From Paenibacillus paeoniae (GTDB taxonomy: Bacteria > Bacillota > Bacilli > Paenibacillales > Paenibacillaceae), in the NCBI RefSeq assembly GCF_003388735.1, contig NZ_QUBQ01000001.1:1240001-1304000 (forward strand): a stretch of 64,000 bases of DNA, read 5' to 3'. The translations under genes and the position numbers were made by a program. Below the pieces are notes generated by a model. That model was not told the DNA's origin. It searched no databases and worked only from the letters and a program-made list of their open reading frames with translations. Shown one piece after another: positions 26,896 through 35,507 of the stretch. Within the stretch, counting starts at the first letter, position 1, and each line of letters opens with the position of its first letter.

Positions 26896-27594
26896 ATGGC
26901 GGTTATTTCCATGAAACAGCTTCTAGAAGCTGGGGTACACTTCGGTCACCAGACTCGTCGTTGGAACCCGAAGATGGATCGTTATATCTTCACAGAAAGA
27001 AACGGAATTTACATTATCGACTTGCAAAAAACGGTTAAGAAAGTTGACGAGGCTTACAACTTTGTTAAATCCGTAGCGGCTGAAGGCGGCACTATGCTGT
27101 TCGTCGGCACGAAGAAGCAAGCTCAAGATTCGGTTAAAGAAGAAGCAGAGCGTTGCGGCAACTTCTACATCAACCAACGCTGGTTGGGTGGCACGCTGAC
27201 GAATTTCCAAACCATTCAAAAGCGTATCGACCGTTTGAAACAGCTTGAGAAGTGGGAAGAGGACGGCACGTTCGAAGTTCTTCCTAAGAAAGAAGTTATC
27301 ATTCTTCGCAAAGAAAAAGACCGTCTTGAGAAATTCTTGGGCGGCATCAAAGGCATGAAGGGCCTGCCAAGCGCGTTGTTCATTATCGATCCGCGCAAAG
27401 AGCGCATTGCAGTAGCTGAAGCTCGCAAATTGGGTATCCCAATCGTAGGTATCGTTGATACAAACTGCGATCCGGACGAAATCGACTACGTTATCCCTGG
27501 TAACGACGATGCCATCCGTGCAGTTAAGCTTCTTACAGCTAAAATGGCTGATGCAATTATCGAAGCGAACCAAGGCGAGCAAACGACAGCCTAA
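26896..27594 (+). CDS. rpsB: Small ribosomal subunit protein S2
   Basis: S2 (uS2) binds late to the 30S head-platform junction and helps recruit S1 in bacteria. The 232-residue product has the typical start [27 protein letters not shown] and the signature [14 protein letters not shown]. The later [10 protein letters not shown] and [29 protein letters not shown] segments agree. The length is normal for Firmicutes. A strong ACAGGAGGTG site lies about 8 bases before the ATG. An intrinsic terminator follows, and then tsf. Confidence 0.98.
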   Translation: MAVISMKQLLEAGVHFGHQTRRWNPKMDRYIFTERNGIYIIDLQKTVKKVDEAYNFVKSVAAEGGTMLFVGTKKQAQDSVKEEAERCGNFYINQRWLGGTLTNFQTIQKRIDRLKQLEKWEEDGTFEVLPKKEVIILRKEKDRLEKFLGGIKGMKGLPSALFIIDPRKERIAVAEARKLGIPIVGIVDTNCDPDEIDYVIPGNDDAIRAVKLLTAKMADAIIEANQGEQTTA

Positions 27595-27626
27595 ATTGCA
27601 AAAGTATAACATAATTTCGTAACAAC

Positions 27627-27669
27627 AAAGGGTGGTCAGATGGTGCAAACCTCTCACTACCCTTTTTTT
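27627..27669 (+). terminator. Intrinsic terminator/attenuator between rpsB and tsf
   Basis: A stem of AAAGGGTGGT with ACTACCCTTT (one G-T pair) closes a 19-base loop and is followed directly by seven T residues. It sits in the 113-base gap between rpsB and tsf. No separate promoter of good quality is visible between it and tsf, so it probably reduces rather than ends transcription into tsf, giving unequal amounts of S2 and EF-Ts. Confidence 0.75.
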
Positions 27670-27707
27670 GAACAAAATTCCGATGTAAACTTTTAGGAGG
27701 GTTATTC

Positions 27708-28358
27708 ATGGCAGTTAGTGCAAGCGCGGTAAAGGAACTTCGTGAGAGAACAGGAGCAGGTATGCTCGATTGCAAAAAAGCGCTGGACGAGACAGGCGGC
27801 GACGTAGAAAAAGCGATCGCATTGCTTCGTGAGAAAGGTCTATCTGCGGCAGCGAACAAAGCTGGACGCATCGCGACTGAGGGCGTAGTTGAATCTTACA
27901 TCCATGCTGGCGGCCGTATCGGCGTGCTGGTTGAAGTAAACTGCGAGACAGACTTTGTTGCAAAAACGGATCAATTCCGTGAATTTGCTAGAGATATCGC
28001 GATGCAAATCGCAGCAGCTAATCCGAAATTCGTTCGTCGTGAAGAAGTACCGGGTGACGAAATCGAAAAAGAAAAAGAAATTCTTAAAAACCAAGCTCTT
28101 AACGAAGGCAAGCCTGAAAAAATCGTTGAAAAAATGGTTGAAGGCCGTATTTCGAAATACTATGAAGAATATTGCTTGCTTGAGCAATCCTTCATTAAAG
28201 ATCCAGACAAAACGATCTCCAACCTGCTGAACGAAAAAATCAGCAAAATTGGTGAAAATATTACGATCCGTCGCTTCGTTCGTTATGAGCTGGGCGAAGG
28301 CCTTGAGAAAAAAGTCGACAACTTCGTTGAAGAAGTTATGGCTCAAGCGAAACTGTAA
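27708..28358 (+). CDS. tsf: Translation elongation factor Ts
   Basis: EF-Ts exchanges GDP for GTP on EF-Tu. The product has the UBA-like N-domain ([19 protein letters not shown]) and the catalytic TDFV motif at residues 81-84. A C-terminal dimerisation-type segment ([13 protein letters not shown]...) follows. With 216 residues it is shorter than the roughly 290-residue Bacillus subtilis form; the second core subdomain is largely missing. This appears to be the compact version rather than a truncation, because both ends are intact. TAGGAGGG precedes the ATG. Confidence 0.97.
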   Translation: MAVSASAVKELRERTGAGMLDCKKALDETGGDVEKAIALLREKGLSAAANKAGRIATEGVVESYIHAGGRIGVLVEVNCETDFVAKTDQFREFARDIAMQIAAANPKFVRREEVPGDEIEKEKEILKNQALNEGKPEKIVEKMVEGRISKYYEEYCLLEQSFIKDPDKTISNLLNEKISKIGENITIRRFVRYELGEGLEKKVDNFVEEVMAQAKL

Positions 28359-28370
28359 TCCGAACGCACA

Positions 28371-28403
28371 GGCGGGGCGGGGCGTCCGCCCCGCCTTCTT
28401 TTC
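28371..28403 (+). terminator. Intrinsic terminator after tsf
   Basis: A GC-rich stem (GGCGGGGC pairing with GCCCCGCC around a loop GGGGCGTCC) is followed by the T-rich tract TTCTTTTCT. It lies 12 bases after the tsf stop and about 87 bases before pyrH, so it should limit read-through from the rpsB-tsf unit. Confidence 0.8.
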
Positions 28404-28444
28404 TATAAATGGCCTATCGAACAATACTAGCTAACAGGGAATAA

Positions 28445-29218
<774 letters not shown>

Positions 29219-29219
29219 T

Positions 29220-29774
29220 ATGCCACAGGCGATTAAGAAAAGTGCAGAAGACCGTATGGAAAAAGCGATCGGCGCTCTAAGACGCGATCTATCCACACTT
29301 CGCGCGGGCAAAGCAAGCCCGGCACTGATGGACCGTATCCAAGTTGAATATTATGGTGCGCAAACACCGCTGAATCAGCTTGCGAACATCAATACACCGG
29401 ATTCTCGGACTCTGATGATTCAGCCTTGGGACAAATCATCCCTGTCAGCCATCGAGAAGGCAATCCTGAAATCGGATCTGGGACTTACGCCATCCAATGA
29501 CGGACTGGCTATTCGCATCTCCGTACCGCCTCTTACCGAAGAGCGCCGCGCCGAGCTGGTAAAAACATCGAAAAAATTCGGTGAAGAAGCGAAGGTAGCG
29601 ATCCGTAACATTCGCCGCGACGCAAACGATGATGTGAAGAAGCTGGAGAAAACAGATATTTCCGAAGACGAATCCCGTCGCCATCAGGACGATATTCAGA
29701 AAGCGACTGACAAGTATATTGCTGAAGTCGAAAAAGTTCTCTCTTCCAAAGAAAAAGAAATAATGGAAGTTTAA
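29220..29774 (+). CDS. frr: Ribosome recycling factor
   Basis: RRF splits post-termination ribosomes together with EF-G. The 184-residue product shows the signature [22 protein letters not shown] in the first helix and [13 protein letters not shown]...RNIRRDAND. The C-terminal [11 protein letters not shown] helix is also present, and the length is typical (about 185). The ATG at 29220 follows AAGGAAG by about 13 bases. The in-frame GTG at 29208 lies in the pyrH end and is less likely. Confidence 0.97.
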   Translation: MPQAIKKSAEDRMEKAIGALRRDLSTLRAGKASPALMDRIQVEYYGAQTPLNQLANINTPDSRTLMIQPWDKSSLSAIEKAILKSDLGLTPSNDGLAIRISVPPLTEERRAELVKTSKKFGEEAKVAIRNIRRDANDDVKKLEKTDISEDESRRHQDDIQKATDKYIAEVEKVLSSKEKEIMEV

Positions 29775-29776
29775 TT

Positions 29777-29815
29777 AACGCCAAGCCCCTCCGATAGGTG
29801 GGGTTACGTTTTTAT
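29777..29815 (+). terminator. Intrinsic terminator after frr
   Basis: CCCCTCC pairs with GGTGGGG around a GATA loop (one T-T mismatch), with weaker outer pairing AACG/CGTT, followed by TTTTTATT. It begins three bases after the frr stop and separates frr from the uppS-cdsA-dxr genes. Confidence 0.65.
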
Positions 29816-29900
29816 TGATCATACCAAAAGGGATGGGTCCTGGGCTCATCCTTGAAGTACTCCGATAGAGAATTGTTCTTATCGGTTGGGAGGAAGCTAG

Positions 29901-30665
29901 ATGATCAAGCGACTTTGGGCTAAACTAAGCGGATCAATCGCACCGAAGCCGGCTTCAATGGAAGAGGGTAATGTGCCTACGCATGTTGCCATTATTATGG
30001 ATGGGAACGGACGATGGGCCAAGAAACGCGGATTGCCGCGAATGGCGGGTCATCATTCCGGGATGAAGACAGTCAAGCGCATTACGATTGCGGCGGATCG
30101 GCTGGGGATAAAATACTTAACGATGTATGCATTTTCTACGGAAAATTGGAAGCGTCCAAAAGCGGAAGTCGATTTTCTGATGAAACTTCCGCAGCAGTTT
30201 CTGGAGATAGAGCTGGACGAGTTGATTGCTAACAATGTACAAGTACGTATGATGGGATCTAGGGATAACTTGCCCTCCCATACGATACATGCTTTGGAAG
30301 AAGCAGTGAGCAAGACAGCTGGCAATACGGGACTTGTCCTTAACTTTGCTCTTAATTACGGCAGCCGCATTGAAATGTTGGACGCGATCAAACATATTGC
30401 GTTGGACGTGAAAAATGGCAAGCTGGATGCAGAGGATATCGATGAAGATGTCATGTCGAGCCGGTTGCTTACATGCGACATTCCAGATCCTGATTTACTG
30501 ATTCGTACAAGCGGCGAGCTGCGGTTAAGCAACTTCATGCTCTGGCAGCTGGCGTACAGCGAGTTTTGGTTTACGGATGTGTATTGGCCTGAATTCACGG
30601 AGAAGCATTTCCATGAAGCCATTGAAACTTATCAACGGCGGGCTCGGAGATACGGGGGATTATAG
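29901..30665 (+). CDS. uppS: Undecaprenyl diphosphate synthase (isoprenyl transferase)
   Basis: UppS condenses eight isopentenyl units onto farnesyl diphosphate in cis to make the C55 carrier lipid for wall synthesis. The 254-residue product has the catalytic motif HVAIIMDGNGRWAKKRG with D34. TMYAFSTENWKRP and the C-terminal pair DLLIRTSGELRLSNFMLWQ...YSEFWFTDVYWPEF are further signatures. GGGAGGAAG lies about 8 bases before the ATG. It starts a run with cdsA, dxr and rseP. Confidence 0.97.
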   Translation: MIKRLWAKLSGSIAPKPASMEEGNVPTHVAIIMDGNGRWAKKRGLPRMAGHHSGMKTVKRITIAADRLGIKYLTMYAFSTENWKRPKAEVDFLMKLPQQFLEIELDELIANNVQVRMMGSRDNLPSHTIHALEEAVSKTAGNTGLVLNFALNYGSRIEMLDAIKHIALDVKNGKLDAEDIDEDVMSSRLLTCDIPDPDLLIRTSGELRLSNFMLWQLAYSEFWFTDVYWPEFTEKHFHEAIETYQRRARRYGGL

Positions 30666-30686
30666 CATCAAACGACGGAGTGTGAC

Positions 30687-31487
30687 TTGGCATTGAAACA
30701 ACGATTGATTACAGGTGTGATTGCAGGCGCAGTATTTGTCGCTTTGGCTCTCTTGGGCGGAGCTTACTACACAGGATTGCTGGTGCTGCTTGCTATTATC
30801 GGATTTTATGAATATACCCGTATGAACGGGGTTTCCCCGTTTCACCCAACCGCGTTGCTTGGCTTCGCCGGGGTGCTGTACTTCGTTCTTCCGTGGAAGG
30901 CGTGGGGTATTGGCATGCCTTCGCCACTTACGGTTTTATGGATGCTGGCGTTTCTTCTGCTTGCCGTCACGGTTGTTACCAAGAACAAAACGACGATAGA
31001 CGGCGCTTCGCTCATGCTGCTTGGCGCCTTATATGTGGGTTATGGATTTGCAGCGATGATCGAGGTACGCGATATGGGCGAGCATGGCTTGTTCTGGACG
31101 TTTCTTTCCTTCGGATGTATATGGGCTTCCGATATTGGCGCTTATTTCACCGGACGAGCGATCGGCAAGACGAAGCTCTGGCCTTCCATTAGTCCAAATA
31201 AGACCATTGAAGGCGCGGTTGGGGGTATTGTGTTGTCCTTGGCTGTAGCCGTTGTATTCGCCCTTCTAGGACCAGATACAGCTAGTATTGGGAGAGCGTT
31301 GCTGATTGGTATCATTGCGGCGATCGCCGGACAATTCGGTGACCTTATCCAATCCGCATATAAGCGCGTGAGAGACATTAAAGATACGGGCAATTTGCTT
31401 CCCGGCCATGGCGGTGTGCTTGACCGCTGTGACAGCTGGTTGATTGTATTTCCGCTATTAGTGCTGACGGAGCTTATCCCAGGTTAA
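30687..31487 (+). CDS. cdsA: Phosphatidate cytidylyltransferase
   Basis: CdsA makes CDP-diacylglycerol from phosphatidate and CTP for phospholipid synthesis. The 266-residue product is highly hydrophobic, with about seven to eight membrane helices. The C-terminal family signature is intact (SDIGAYFTGRAIGKTKLWPSISPNKTIEGAVGG ... GQFGDLIQSAYKRVRDIKDTGNLLPGHGGVLDRCDS, written here in parts). The start is TTG, either 30687 or 30693; CGGAG lies upstream. dxr follows after 16 bases. Confidence 0.95.
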   Translation: MALKQRLITGVIAGAVFVALALLGGAYYTGLLVLLAIIGFYEYTRMNGVSPFHPTALLGFAGVLYFVLPWKAWGIGMPSPLTVLWMLAFLLLAVTVVTKNKTTIDGASLMLLGALYVGYGFAAMIEVRDMGEHGLFWTFLSFGCIWASDIGAYFTGRAIGKTKLWPSISPNKTIEGAVGGIVLSLAVAVVFALLGPDTASIGRALLIGIIAAIAGQFGDLIQSAYKRVRDIKDTGNLLPGHGGVLDRCDSWLIVFPLLVLTELIPG

Positions 31488-31503
31488 CTTGGAGGTACTT
31501 TAG

Positions 31504-32643
31504 TTGAAGAAAATAGCGCTATTAGGCTCAACAGGGTCCATCGGTACACAAACGCTAGATATTGTCAGGCATCAGCCGGACCGCTTCTGCATCGTTGGCT
31601 TGTCTGCTGGCAGCAATGTAGACTTGGTCATCGAGCAAGCGAAGGAGTTCAGGCCTGCTTTGGTCAGTCTGGCTACCAAAGAGCTTGCGGAACAGGCACG
31701 GTCCTACTTGCCGGAGGGGACGAGAGTCACCTATGGAGAAGAAGGGCTGATCGAAGTAGCTGCGGGAACGGATGCGGATACTGTAGTGACGGCCATAATA
31801 GGCAGCAGAGGGCTGCCTGCTACACTAGCGGCTATTCAAGCTGGCAAAACCATTGGTCTCGCGAACAAAGAAACGCTTGTCACAGCGGGTCATATTGTCA
31901 TGCAGCGCGCTAAGGAACGCGGCGTGTCGGTCTTGCCGATCGATTCCGAACACTCGGCCATCTATCAATGTTTGAATGGTGAGAGACAGGATGATGTGCT
32001 CGGCATTACACTGACAGCCTCCGGGGGTTCGTTCCGCGATCGCACACGAGCAGAACTGGCAGATGTCACGGTAGAGGATGCGCTCAAGCATCCCAACTGG
32101 TCAATGGGAGCAAAAATTACGATCGACTCGGCTACAATGGTGAACAAGGGACTTGAAGTCATTGAAGCCAAGTGGCTCTTCGGCTTAGACTACGATCAAG
32201 TAAGCGTACTTATCCATCCGGAAAGTATTATTCATTCATTTGTTGAATTCAGGGACCATAGCATCGTCGCTCAGCTAGGTATGCCGGATATGCGAGTACC
32301 GATTCAATACGCACTGACGTATCCGGAGCGGATTCCTACACCTACCGAACGACTTAGCCTAGCCCAGATTGGGAAGCTTCACTTTAGAGAGATGGACTAC
32401 GAGCGTTTTCCTTGCCTCAGATTGGCATTCGATTGTGGACGTCTGGGCCAGTCGGCACCGACGGTATATAATGCGGCGAACGAAGTGGCAGTAGCACGCT
32501 TCCTGAACAGGGAGATTTCCTTCCTGGATATCGAGCGGGTTCTGGAAACGGTAGTAGAGCGCCATCATGTATGTGATGTCCATGATTTGCAGACCATTGC
32601 GGAAGTGGACGAATGGGCTCGCGGGTTAGCCGCGACGGTCTGA
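31504..32643 (+). CDS. dxr: 1-deoxy-D-xylulose 5-phosphate reductoisomerase
   Basis: Dxr carries out the second step of the MEP isoprenoid pathway, with NADPH and a divalent metal. The 379-residue product has the NADPH site LLGSTGSIGTQTLDIV and the LANKETLV segment. The metal/substrate residues lie in LPIDSEHSAIYQCL, and the LTASGGSFRD and HPNWSMGAKITIDSATMVNKG motifs are present. The start is TTG with TTGGAGGT about 9 bases upstream. It supplies isoprenoid precursors for UppS encoded just upstream. Confidence 0.97.
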   Translation: MKKIALLGSTGSIGTQTLDIVRHQPDRFCIVGLSAGSNVDLVIEQAKEFRPALVSLATKELAEQARSYLPEGTRVTYGEEGLIEVAAGTDADTVVTAIIGSRGLPATLAAIQAGKTIGLANKETLVTAGHIVMQRAKERGVSVLPIDSEHSAIYQCLNGERQDDVLGITLTASGGSFRDRTRAELADVTVEDALKHPNWSMGAKITIDSATMVNKGLEVIEAKWLFGLDYDQVSVLIHPESIIHSFVEFRDHSIVAQLGMPDMRVPIQYALTYPERIPTPTERLSLAQIGKLHFREMDYERFPCLRLAFDCGRLGQSAPTVYNAANEVAVARFLNREISFLDIERVLETVVERHHVCDVHDLQTIAEVDEWARGLAATV

Positions 32644-32665
32644 CCCTGCCGAAAAAGTGGTTCTC

Positions 32666-32693
32666 TTGTATCGGGCGGGAGAATAATGATAAT
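32666..32693 (+). promoter_or_regulatory. Possible sigma-A promoter before rseP
   Basis: TTGTAT at 32666-32671 and GATAAT at 32688-32693 are 16 bases apart in the 88-base gap between dxr and rseP. The match is moderate and the gap is long for this otherwise compact cluster, which suggests an internal promoter. Confidence 0.35.
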
Positions 32694-32731
32694 CTATGTA
32701 CAGGCCGTAACGAACAGGAGGCAACACGTCT

Positions 32732-34006
32732 ATGGGGATGATACAGGTCGTATTATCGACTGTGCTCGTATTTTTCGTCATTGTGACGATACATGAATGG
32801 GGACATTACTTTTTTGCCAAGCGGGCGGGTATTCTCGTCAGGGAATTTGCAATTGGCTTCGGTCCGAAGCTTCTTTCTGTCAAACGCGGCGAAACCAGAT
32901 ACACACTGCGGCTCATACCGGCAGGCGGCTTTGTCAGGATGGCGGGAGAAGATCCTGAGATCGTTGAAGTGCAGCCAGGGCAGACAGTTGCCCTTCGGAT
33001 AAAGGATAATCAGGTCACGCGCATTTTTCTGGATCGTCTGGATGAGCGGACAGGAACCGTTCGCGGAGAGGTAGAAGACGTTGATCTGGAACGCAAATTA
33101 TCGATATCCTTGCTTGTAGAAGGAGAGTCCGAACAATACGACGTTCATCCGCAAGCGCTTGTTATTTCCAAGGGCAGAGACACACAGATCGCGCCGATTG
33201 ACAGGCATTTCGGCAGCAAGTCCGTCGGCAAGAAAGCGATGGCGATATTTGCCGGTCCGATGATGAATTTTATTCTGGCATTCGTGCTCTACGCCGTGTA
33301 TGCTCAAATGGTAGGTGTGCCAGTAGAGAATCCGGATAAGCTGATCATAAGCTCCATTGAGGAGAAAATGCCCGCAGCCGGAGTAGATCTGAAAAAAGGC
33401 GATGTGGTGGAATCCGTAAACGGCATTAAAATCGGTGCGGATTTGGAACGTATGATCGATATTATTGGTAAGTCTCCAGGTGCTCCGGTCGAAATGATTG
33501 TGAACAGGGACGGTCAGATACATACGATCAACGTTACACCGAGGGAAAATGAAGCAGGCGTCGGCAAAGTCGGTATTAGCGCTACTAAGCCTATGCGATC
33601 TGCTACATTTGGCGAGACGCTAACAAATGCTGCTACATTGATGGAAAATTCAACGAGGTTTATATTCGAGAGCTTTAAAATGCTGGTTACAGGTCAATTC
33701 AAGCTTGAGGATTTAGGCGGTCCAGTCAGAACCGCTGATATGACGGCGGAGATTGCGCGTAAAGGGATTGTATACCTCACGTCCTGGACGGCATTGCTAA
33801 GCCTGTATCTGGGCATCTTCAATTTGCTGCCGATTCCGGCGCTGGATGGCAGTAGGCTGATTTTCATTGGCCTGGAGGCCATTAGAAGAAAACCGATTGA
33901 TCCGAACAAAGAGAGCATGGTGCATTTCGTCGGTTTTGCGATGTTGATGCTGCTAATGCTGGTTGTCACCTATAATGATATTTTACGATTAGTTCGAGGG
34001 GAGTAG
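32732..34006 (+). CDS. rseP: Site-2 intramembrane metalloprotease RseP/RasP
   Basis: This membrane zinc protease cleaves transmembrane segments of regulators such as anti-sigma factors and signal peptide remnants. The 424-residue product has the active-site H21-E22-W-G-H25 in the first helix. One PDZ domain lies at about 195-275 (EKMPAAGVDLKKGDVVESVNG), and the second catalytic motif NLLPIPALDGSRL lies near the end. About four membrane helices are expected. An insertion at about 85-145 is rich in charged residues. CAGGAGGC precedes the ATG. Confidence 0.95.
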   Translation: MGMIQVVLSTVLVFFVIVTIHEWGHYFFAKRAGILVREFAIGFGPKLLSVKRGETRYTLRLIPAGGFVRMAGEDPEIVEVQPGQTVALRIKDNQVTRIFLDRLDERTGTVRGEVEDVDLERKLSISLLVEGESEQYDVHPQALVISKGRDTQIAPIDRHFGSKSVGKKAMAIFAGPMMNFILAFVLYAVYAQMVGVPVENPDKLIISSIEEKMPAAGVDLKKGDVVESVNGIKIGADLERMIDIIGKSPGAPVEMIVNRDGQIHTINVTPRENEAGVGKVGISATKPMRSATFGETLTNAATLMENSTRFIFESFKMLVTGQFKLEDLGGPVRTADMTAEIARKGIVYLTSWTALLSLYLGIFNLLPIPALDGSRLIFIGLEAIRRKPIDPNKESMVHFVGFAMLMLLMLVVTYNDILRLVRGE

Positions 34007-34016
34007 TCTGTCGCTC

Positions 34017-35465
34017 ATGTCAAAGGATAAAGGATTTGTAACGGAAATTACGCCGCAAAGCGAAGATTTCTCGAGATGGTATATTGATGTTATTAAAAAA
34101 GCGGAGCTAATGGATTATTCACCAGTGCGCGGTTGTATCGTCTTTCGTCCGGAAGGCTATGAGCTGTGGGAGAATATTCAGCGTGATCTGGATCGCCGCT
34201 TCAAGGAAACGGGGCATCGCAACGCCTATTTCCCGCTCTTCATTCCCGAGAGCTTCTTCCAGAAGGAGAAGGAGCACGTCGAGGGCTTTAATCCGGAGCT
34301 TCCGTGGGTAACGGAAGCTGCAGGAGAGAAGCTGGAAGAGCGTCTGGCGATTCGTCCGACATCCGAGACGATGATTGGCCATATGTATGCCAAATGGATT
34401 CAATCCTATCGCGATCTTCCTGTATTGATCAACCAATGGGCCAATGTCGTCCGTTGGGAGAAACGTACGCTGCCGTTCCTTCGGACAAGCGAATTTCTGT
34501 GGCAGGAAGGCCATACGGCCCATGAGACAGAGGAAGAGGCACGTCAAGAAACGATGCAAATGCTTGATGTGTATACAAGCTTCGTAGAGGATTTCCTCGC
34601 TATTCCGGTTATCAAGGGCGAGAAGACACCTTCTGAGCGTTTCGCGGGAGCGGTAGACACTTATTCGATCGAAGCGATGATGAAGGACGGAAAAGCAGTG
34701 CAAGCGGGAACGTCGCACTACCTCGGCAATAAATTCGCGATTGCGTTCGACATTAAATATCTGGACCGTGAAAATACGCTTCAATTCGCGCACACCACTT
34801 CGTGGGGGGTCAGCACGCGTCTGATCGGCGCGCTTATTATGGTTCACGGTGATGACCGCGGTCTGGCGCTTCCTCCGAAGGTAGCGCCGACTCAAGTGAT
34901 TATGATTCCGATTGGACCGGCGAAGATGCGTGATCAAGTCGTAGGACGTGTGGATGAGCTGTTTGCCGAGCTGAAGAAAGCCGGCGTGCGCGTGCGCGTA
35001 GACGATCGCTCCGATGTGAGCCCGGGCTGGAAGTTCAATGAATACGAGATGCGCGGTGTACCGGTCAGACTTGAGCTTGGACCTCGCGATATGGAGAACG
35101 GTGTAGTTGTCCTTGTATCCCGTATTACGGGCGAGAAGCGAAACGTGAAGCAGGATAACCTGGTCGCGGAAGTAGAAGCGATGCTGGAGGAAACCCATCA
35201 GGAAATGTTCAACCGGGCGAAAGCGTTCCGCGAGGAGAATTCGCGTACGGTCGATACGCTGGATGAGATGAAGGCGTTCCTGGAAGAGCAGCGCGGCTTT
35301 GTTGAAGCTGGATGGTGTGGTTCCGCGGCATGTGAGAAACAAGTGAAAGAAGAGACGGGTGCGACTAGCCGCAATATTCCGTTCGAGCCTTCCGTCCACA
35401 AGTCCTCTTGCCTTGTATGCGGAGACGAAGCCAAACATACCGTCGTCTTTGCACGCGCTTATTAA
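34017..35465 (+). CDS. proS: Prolyl-tRNA synthetase, short (ProS type 3) form
   Basis: ProS charges tRNA-Pro. The 482-residue length and absence of the bacterial editing insertion place it in the archaeal/eukaryotic-like ProS type 3 group. Class II motif 2 is seen around NVVRWEKRTLPFLRTSEFLWQEGHTAH, and motif 3 around HGDDRGLALPPKVAP. The C-terminal zinc-type domain has Cys pairs near the end (CGSAACEK and CLVCG). The ATG lies 10 bases after the rseP stop, and the GAGGGGAG site is rather distant. Bacteria often carry either this or the long type 1 enzyme. Confidence 0.95.
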   Translation: MSKDKGFVTEITPQSEDFSRWYIDVIKKAELMDYSPVRGCIVFRPEGYELWENIQRDLDRRFKETGHRNAYFPLFIPESFFQKEKEHVEGFNPELPWVTEAAGEKLEERLAIRPTSETMIGHMYAKWIQSYRDLPVLINQWANVVRWEKRTLPFLRTSEFLWQEGHTAHETEEEARQETMQMLDVYTSFVEDFLAIPVIKGEKTPSERFAGAVDTYSIEAMMKDGKAVQAGTSHYLGNKFAIAFDIKYLDRENTLQFAHTTSWGVSTRLIGALIMVHGDDRGLALPPKVAPTQVIMIPIGPAKMRDQVVGRVDELFAELKKAGVRVRVDDRSDVSPGWKFNEYEMRGVPVRLELGPRDMENGVVVLVSRITGEKRNVKQDNLVAEVEAMLEETHQEMFNRAKAFREENSRTVDTLDEMKAFLEEQRGFVEAGWCGSAACEKQVKEETGATSRNIPFEPSVHKSSCLVCGDEAKHTVVFARAY

Positions 35466-35507
35466 GAACTGAATAGGGTTTTCGGTTCGGATCGACAGGA
35501 GCTGATT

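Noticed and set aside
34119..35438. 439-codon open frame on the minus strand across proS
   Set aside because: It is antisense to a clear prolyl-tRNA synthetase, Arg/Leu/His-rich without domains and lacks a ribosome site; such mirror frames arise from codon bias.
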